The notes under the pieces: model-generated
Told to the model about the DNA's origin: nothing
The model's database searches: none
Seen by the model: the letters and a program-made list of their open reading frames with translations, nothing else
Made by a program: the position numbers and the translations under genes
Assembly: GCF_006575665.1 (NCBI RefSeq)
Contig: NZ_CP041253.1
Coordinates: 3,819,001 to 3,883,000 of the forward strand
Reading direction: 5' to 3'
Length of the DNA: 64,000 nt
Source of the DNA: Echinicola soli
GTDB taxonomy: Bacteria > Bacteroidota > Bacteroidia > Cytophagales > Cyclobacteriaceae
Part shown: positions 60,981 to 64,000 of the stretch, piece after piece
Layout: the number at the start of each line of letters is the position of its first letter
Position numbering within the stretch: position 1 is the stretch's first letter

Positions 60981-61082
60981 AATGCCGTTTAGATAAGAGT
61001 AGACAGTAACAAGGCTGTTATTCCGACCAATAATAGCCTGTCCCGCATGACTATCGGGGACATACGGTAACTAAACGGCATT
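60981..61082. repeat. Element family 2, short copy with both ends
   Basis: 102 bp bounded by AATGCCGTTTAGATAAG and GGTAACTAAACGGCATT. An internal hairpin is GGCTGTTATT / AATAATAGCC. No ORF. Confidence 0.75.
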
Positions 61083-61107
61083 GATTTTGGATTAAAGCTG
61101 TCTTTAC

Positions 61108-61122
61108 ATGCCGTTTAGTCAA
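61108..61122 (+). repeat. Element family 2 solo end
   Basis: CATGCCGTTTAGTCAAGG matches the left end of the element. It lies 25 nt past the copy at 60981-61082 without a matching partner. Confidence 0.5.
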
Positions 61123-61198
61123 GGAAGACAAGCGGATACATCTTTCATTCTTATCGTTGGTGGAGCCGATTGACCACTGTCCCTGCCAAGGATAAAGG

Positions 61199-61984
61199 CT
61201 ATTCATTGATCAGTTTGAAGAGGATTTCCGGTTCATCGGTGGTGATGAAGTCTACATTTTGTTCTAGCAGCCACTGCATGTCTTCTCTTTTATTAACAGT
61301 CCAGGCATTTACGGTCAATCCCAGGTTTTGCGCTTCTTTAATCCATTCTGGCTTTTGGCGCAGAAGTTTGATATTGTAATCAAAACCAAAAAATCCAGCC
61401 TCCTTAAGTTCTGAAGGGGATTTGTCCCCATTTAGGTAGGCTACATTGGCAGTAGGATCAAGGGCTATCGCACGAAGGCCCCCCTCATAGCTAAACGTGA
61501 TATAATCGACCCATTTTTCCGCGTTAAGTTGCTGCACCGTTTTTACGGACTTTTCTGCGATATACTCACTTCTTTCCGTACTAATTTTTGAAGGTTTTAT
61601 CTCAAAGATCAACTTGGTGGAAGTTTGTTGCATGCCTTTATTGAGGTATTCTTCGACCGTAGCAATCTTTTCACCATTCTTATGTTTTTTGGTAAGAAGC
61701 TGCTCATATGTAGATTCTTCAATAATCATTCCTTCAAAATCAGCATCGTGATTTACCACCAGCACACTGTCAGCCGTCATCCAGACGTCAAACTCTGAAC
61801 CTTCACATCCTAACTCCACTGCCCTCTCAAGTGAAGCCAGGGAATTTTGGGGAAGATCGAGATTTTTCCAGGCACCACGGTGTGCGATGATTTTATTTTG
61901 ATGAAAATCCATTTTTGATGAACAGGACATAAGTAAAGAGAAAAGAAAAACAGTGGTAATTAGCGTTTTCATCGATGACTTCAT
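61199..61984 (-). CDS. Glycerophosphodiester phosphodiesterase family lipoprotein
   Basis: 261 aa. SPII signal (LFSLLMSC, Cys at about 21). GDPD TIM-barrel motifs: IIAHRGAWKNLDLPQNSLASLERAVELG, then EFDVWMTADSVLVVNHDADF (Glu/Asp and His for metal and catalysis), and a C-terminal LTVNAWTVNKREDMQWLLEQNVDFITTDEPE. The family hydrolyses glycerophosphodiesters to glycerol-3-phosphate plus an alcohol. As a lipoprotein it should act in the periplasm on lipid-derived or imported substrates. The ATG at 61972 is an alternative start. Confidence 0.92.
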   Translation of the reverse strand: MKSSMKTLITTVFLFSLLMSCSSKMDFHQNKIIAHRGAWKNLDLPQNSLASLERAVELGCEGSEFDVWMTADSVLVVNHDADFEGMIIEESTYEQLLTKKHKNGEKIATVEEYLNKGMQQTSTKLIFEIKPSKISTERSEYIAEKSVKTVQQLNAEKWVDYITFSYEGGLRAIALDPTANVAYLNGDKSPSELKEAGFFGFDYNIKLLRQKPEWIKEAQNLGLTVNAWTVNKREDMQWLLEQNVDFITTDEPEILFKLINE

Positions 61985-62777
61985 ATCTTAATATTAACAA
62001 TATTTTAAAGTAAATCTAGTTAAAATTTGAAGTTATAAATTCATTTAAAAAACATTTAATACAAACATAATCTTATTTGACCATCCGGAACTTTGCACGT
62101 AGCTTCAGAGAAACGAAATATTCATGGGTAATCCATTCTTTGGCCTTTGGTCCCGGCCGACCTGGATTGGGACAGTTGATGGGGGCGTAAAAAAATGAGT
62201 TAGCTCGCGCAGTGGACAAGCGAGATCCACTCATTTTTAGCCCACGGCAGCTGGCGCAAAATCAAATTGAGCCAAACGAAATTGGAATCGGAATACCAAA
62301 TTCACTCAATTTGAAGGAGGCTCCATGGCCTAGATTTTTTGCATACTTTTTTATCAATGGAAATGCGAAGCATTCATGAAGCTCTCTGAAAGTCAGTCCA
62401 ATACCTGAATAAAAAGTAGGAAAGATTAATATAGCAAAAACAGTATTGAATTTGGTTACGTGCAATATTGCGAATACACATATAATCTTATTTAGCGGAG
62501 CCATTTTTAAATATCACCTACCCTTAAAATGCCTAACAATAAGATAACTTCTCCGCTTTCTATACTTCATTAAAGACATTTTATTGCATTAATAAAATCC
62601 AAATTGTTTTTTGTTTCGTAAATTGAAAGCTTTGATTATTAAATAGAGCAGTTAATCCTGAAACATTTGAGTGTTGAATATTAATCACCCACCCCCAAAA
62701 AATTCTATCCTCAAGCTTTCTGATTAACCCTAAATAATCATTGAATATTGACAGTTAATCACCCTAACTTAAAATGT
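61985..62777. other. Intergenic region containing structured repeat copy B
   Basis: 793 nt between divergent genes, with no credible ORF. It holds structured repeat copy B at 62190-62480; the part nearest 62777 should contain the pseudo-receiver promoter, which I cannot identify. Confidence 0.6.
62190..62480 (+). repeat. Structured intergenic repeat (family 3), copy B
   Basis: About 290 bp, aligned with copy A at 27408-27690. Stem 1 pairs AAAATGAGTTAGCTCGC (62192-62208) with GCGAGATCCACTCATTTT (62220-62237). Stem 2 pairs TCAAATTGAG (62262-62271) with CTCAATTTGA (62305-62314). The conserved hairpin AATGC-GAA-GCATT lies near 62361. Confidence 0.7.
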
Positions 62778-63164
62778 ATGTCTAAAATATTGATCCTGGA
62801 GACGGATGAAAATCTATCTGATAATATCCGGGAAATCCTTCAGATGGAAGGCCATGAACTTATGGAAATTGATGAAGTGAGTGATTTGAATGATGCTTTA
62901 AATAAATTTTATCCGGATTTATTTATTATTGGTGTGTTTTTAGAGCAGAAAACTTCTGGGCCGGCGACGGTGAATTTTATGCGTAGGTATCATCAAATTC
63001 CGGTGATGTTTATTTCTGATGTTTATTCTCAGGTAAATTTTGAGGAGGAGATCAGGGAAATTCAGAACATAATCATTCTAACAAAGCCCTTCAGGGCAAA
63101 AGATTTGGTTCAAAAAGTAAGTGAAATATTAATTTCGCCCGAAAACGACTTATCGGCACCATAA
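62778..63164 (+). CDS. Orphan receiver-like protein lacking the phospho-acceptor Asp
   Basis: 128 aa from ATG at 62778; an in-frame TTG at 62748 is less likely. A complete receiver fold is visible: MSKILILETDENLSDNIREIL (strand 1 with acidic pair), YPDLFIIGVFLE where the phospho-acceptor position is Gly instead of Asp, IPVMFISD (Ser/Thr position) and ILTKPFRAKDLVQKV (conserved Lys). No output domain follows. Likely a pseudo-receiver that signals by protein binding rather than phosphorylation (inference). It is paralogous to the protein at 20149. Confidence 0.75.
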   Translation: MSKILILETDENLSDNIREILQMEGHELMEIDEVSDLNDALNKFYPDLFIIGVFLEQKTSGPATVNFMRRYHQIPVMFISDVYSQVNFEEEIREIQNIIILTKPFRAKDLVQKVSEILISPENDLSAP

Positions 63165-63214
63165 AAAATCGATCATGCAAACCTATTGCATGACTTAATT
63201 TGGTAACTTTGGAC

Positions 63215-63556
63215 ATGATGAAAATCATTCAAGTCATATTGAGTTATTACTTGTTGATACTGGTGGTTCTTCCTTGTGCCGATGAACACAGTGCTGTAGT
63301 TTCTGATAATCAGGATACTGTGGTGGTGGCATTGGAAGATCACCATTCTCATGGCTCCGATGCTGACTATTGCTCTCCATTATGTGTCTGCCATTGTTGT
63401 CATATTCATTATGTGGTAACCGATAAGCCACAAGTGAACTTTATGAATCAATTTACATCGATACATTCCTCACATTTTAATGATTTTAAAGGAATACATT
63501 CTTTTGATTTTTTAAAACCACCCAAACGTTTTTCCCCCCTTACCCATTTAGGATAA
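63215..63556 (+). CDS. Small His/Cys-rich exported protein (DUF6660-like)
   Basis: 113 aa from the ATG at 63215 (63218 also possible). A hydrophobic N terminus (IIQVILSYYLLILVVLPC, Cys near 20) suggests export or a lipoprotein. A dense metal-binding patch follows: HHSHGSDADYCSPLCVCHCCHIH. It lies 267 nt upstream of a CusA/CzcA-type pump gene, so periplasmic metal sensing or delivery is likely. Proteins of this pattern (DUF6660) commonly precede heavy-metal efflux genes in Bacteroidota. The gap 63557-63822 holds only an inverted repeat (TAAAGCGAAGG ... TCCTTCGCTTTA) and no gene. Confidence 0.7.
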   Translation: MMKIIQVILSYYLLILVVLPCADEHSAVVSDNQDTVVVALEDHHSHGSDADYCSPLCVCHCCHIHYVVTDKPQVNFMNQFTSIHSSHFNDFKGIHSFDFLKPPKRFSPLTHLG

Positions 63557-63646
63557 GCTGGAAGCCAATACAGATTTTTCCAAATCAGATGGCATGAAAA
63601 AGAACGTCAAGGAGGGATTGTTGATGTTGACTTTTCGTGTCTTGGT

Positions 63647-63702
63647 AAAGCGAAGGCCAGTACTGCTGTAAAACGGCTTGAATGGTCGTCCTTCGCTTTA
63701 GC
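63647..63702. other. Inverted repeat between the His/Cys-rich gene and the efflux pump gene
   Basis: TAAAGCGAAGG and CCTTCGCTTTA pair as an 11-bp stem with a loop of about 33 nt. No T-run; may be a partial terminator that tunes pump expression or a remnant repeat. Confidence 0.4.
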
Positions 63703-63822
63703 GCCAGCTATAGTACACCCCATAAGTGTGTAAATCCTCATTTATCCAATTAAGATTAGAAACAGGCTAATGGAGTATTTTGTCTTCATTTTTGCCTGTT
63801 ACAAACCCAAAACATCAAAATA

Positions 63823-64000
63823 ATGATCAATAAGCTTATTACATTTTCTATTAAAAATAAGCTCATTATCGGACTGTTTACCTTAGCCTTGATAGGGCTT
63901 GGTATCTGGAGTATGCTGCAAGTACCAGTAGATGCGGTACCTGACATTACCAACAACCAGGTGCAAGTCATCACCCAAGCTCCTAACTTAGGGACAGAAG
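63823..64000 (+). CDS. CusA/CzcA family heavy-metal RND efflux pump (3' end outside window)
   Basis: Only the first 59 codons are inside the window. MINKLITFSIKNKLIIGLFT gives the first membrane helix, followed by VPVDAVPDITNNQVQV and ITQAPNLGTE, a segment diagnostic of CusA/CzcA inner-membrane metal pumps (HME-RND). These pumps export Cu+, Ag+, Co2+, Zn2+ or Cd2+ through a CusC/CzcC channel. The upstream His/Cys-rich protein supports a metal role. Partner genes must lie beyond the window. Confidence 0.88.
   Translation, partial: MINKLITFSIKNKLIIGLFTLALIGLGIWSMLQVPVDAVPDITNNQVQVITQAPNLGTE

Overview
The window looks like a chromosomal segment of a free-living Bacteroidota, most likely order Cytophagales and family Cyclobacteriaceae (an Echinicola/Cyclobacterium/Algoriphagus-type genome). 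This is inferred from a type IX secretion type-B sorting domain paired with a PorP/SprF protein, a Bacteroidetes-type sigma-70/FecR/STN cassette, a split MetH, many SPII lipoproteins, AT-rich intergenic DNA and uronate/fucoside catabolism. The species cannot be fixed from sequence alone. I saw no rRNA, tRNA, CRISPR array, intact insertion sequence or prophage structural gene.

Layout. 1-7.7 kb: the 3' part of a giant DUF11-repeat adhesin-like T9SS cargo and its PorP/SprF partner. 7.9-13.2 kb: four tightly overlapping genes (membrane-anchored DUF5675 protein, polytopic membrane muramidase, DUF4230 lipoprotein, large DUF4230-like membrane protein). They form one translationally coupled operon and are my best candidate for an undescribed cell-envelope system. 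13.3-18.5 kb: a NUDIX remnant, two secreted proteins sharing a 15-residue repeat, and a FecR/ECF sigma pair. 19-27 kb: an MBL-fold hydrolase, a pseudo-receiver, the molybdate operon modA-mop-modB-modC (minus strand) and a 1200-aa hybrid histidine kinase. 27.8-35.6 kb: DUF4136 lipoprotein, aceK, CoA-type NUDIX, DUF819 permease, a small ferredoxin, YbjQ and an internally duplicated exported protein. 35.8-40.7 kb: a SAM-I riboswitch, split metH and metF. 41.3-50.2 kb: exported sugar-processing genes (GH95 fucosidase, SUMF1-like protein, two Tat-exported Gfo/Idh/MocA oxidoreductases, tandem DUF1080 lipoprotein). 51.1-57.6 kb: a uronate regulon, uxaA divergent from kdgK-kdgA-TRAP transporter, with a LacI-type palindrome at the uxaA promoter. 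58-64 kb: acyl-CoA dehydrogenase, D15/BamA-like barrel, a GDPD lipoprotein, a second pseudo-receiver, a His/Cys-rich small exported protein and the start of a CusA/CzcA efflux pump.

How genes work together. The cargo and PorP fit a T9SS surface module. The met genes form a SAM-repressed methionine regeneration unit. modABC with a di-TOBE protein imports molybdate. UxaA makes 2-keto-3-deoxygluconate, which KdgK and KdgA turn into pyruvate and glyceraldehyde-3-phosphate, with the TRAP system importing an organic acid that is probably the uronate or a related acid. The 41-50 kb genes probably oxidise and cleave glycosides outside the cytoplasm.

Intergenic DNA holds three dispersed repeat families: a ~187-bp element with terminal inverted repeats (3 copies), a second element ending in AATGCCGTTTAGTTA (2 paired-end copies and 2 solo ends), and a ~290-bp structured element (2 copies) whose stems show compensatory base changes. 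Where several starts were possible I chose ATG codons over upstream TTG/GTG codons, and say so in each entry.
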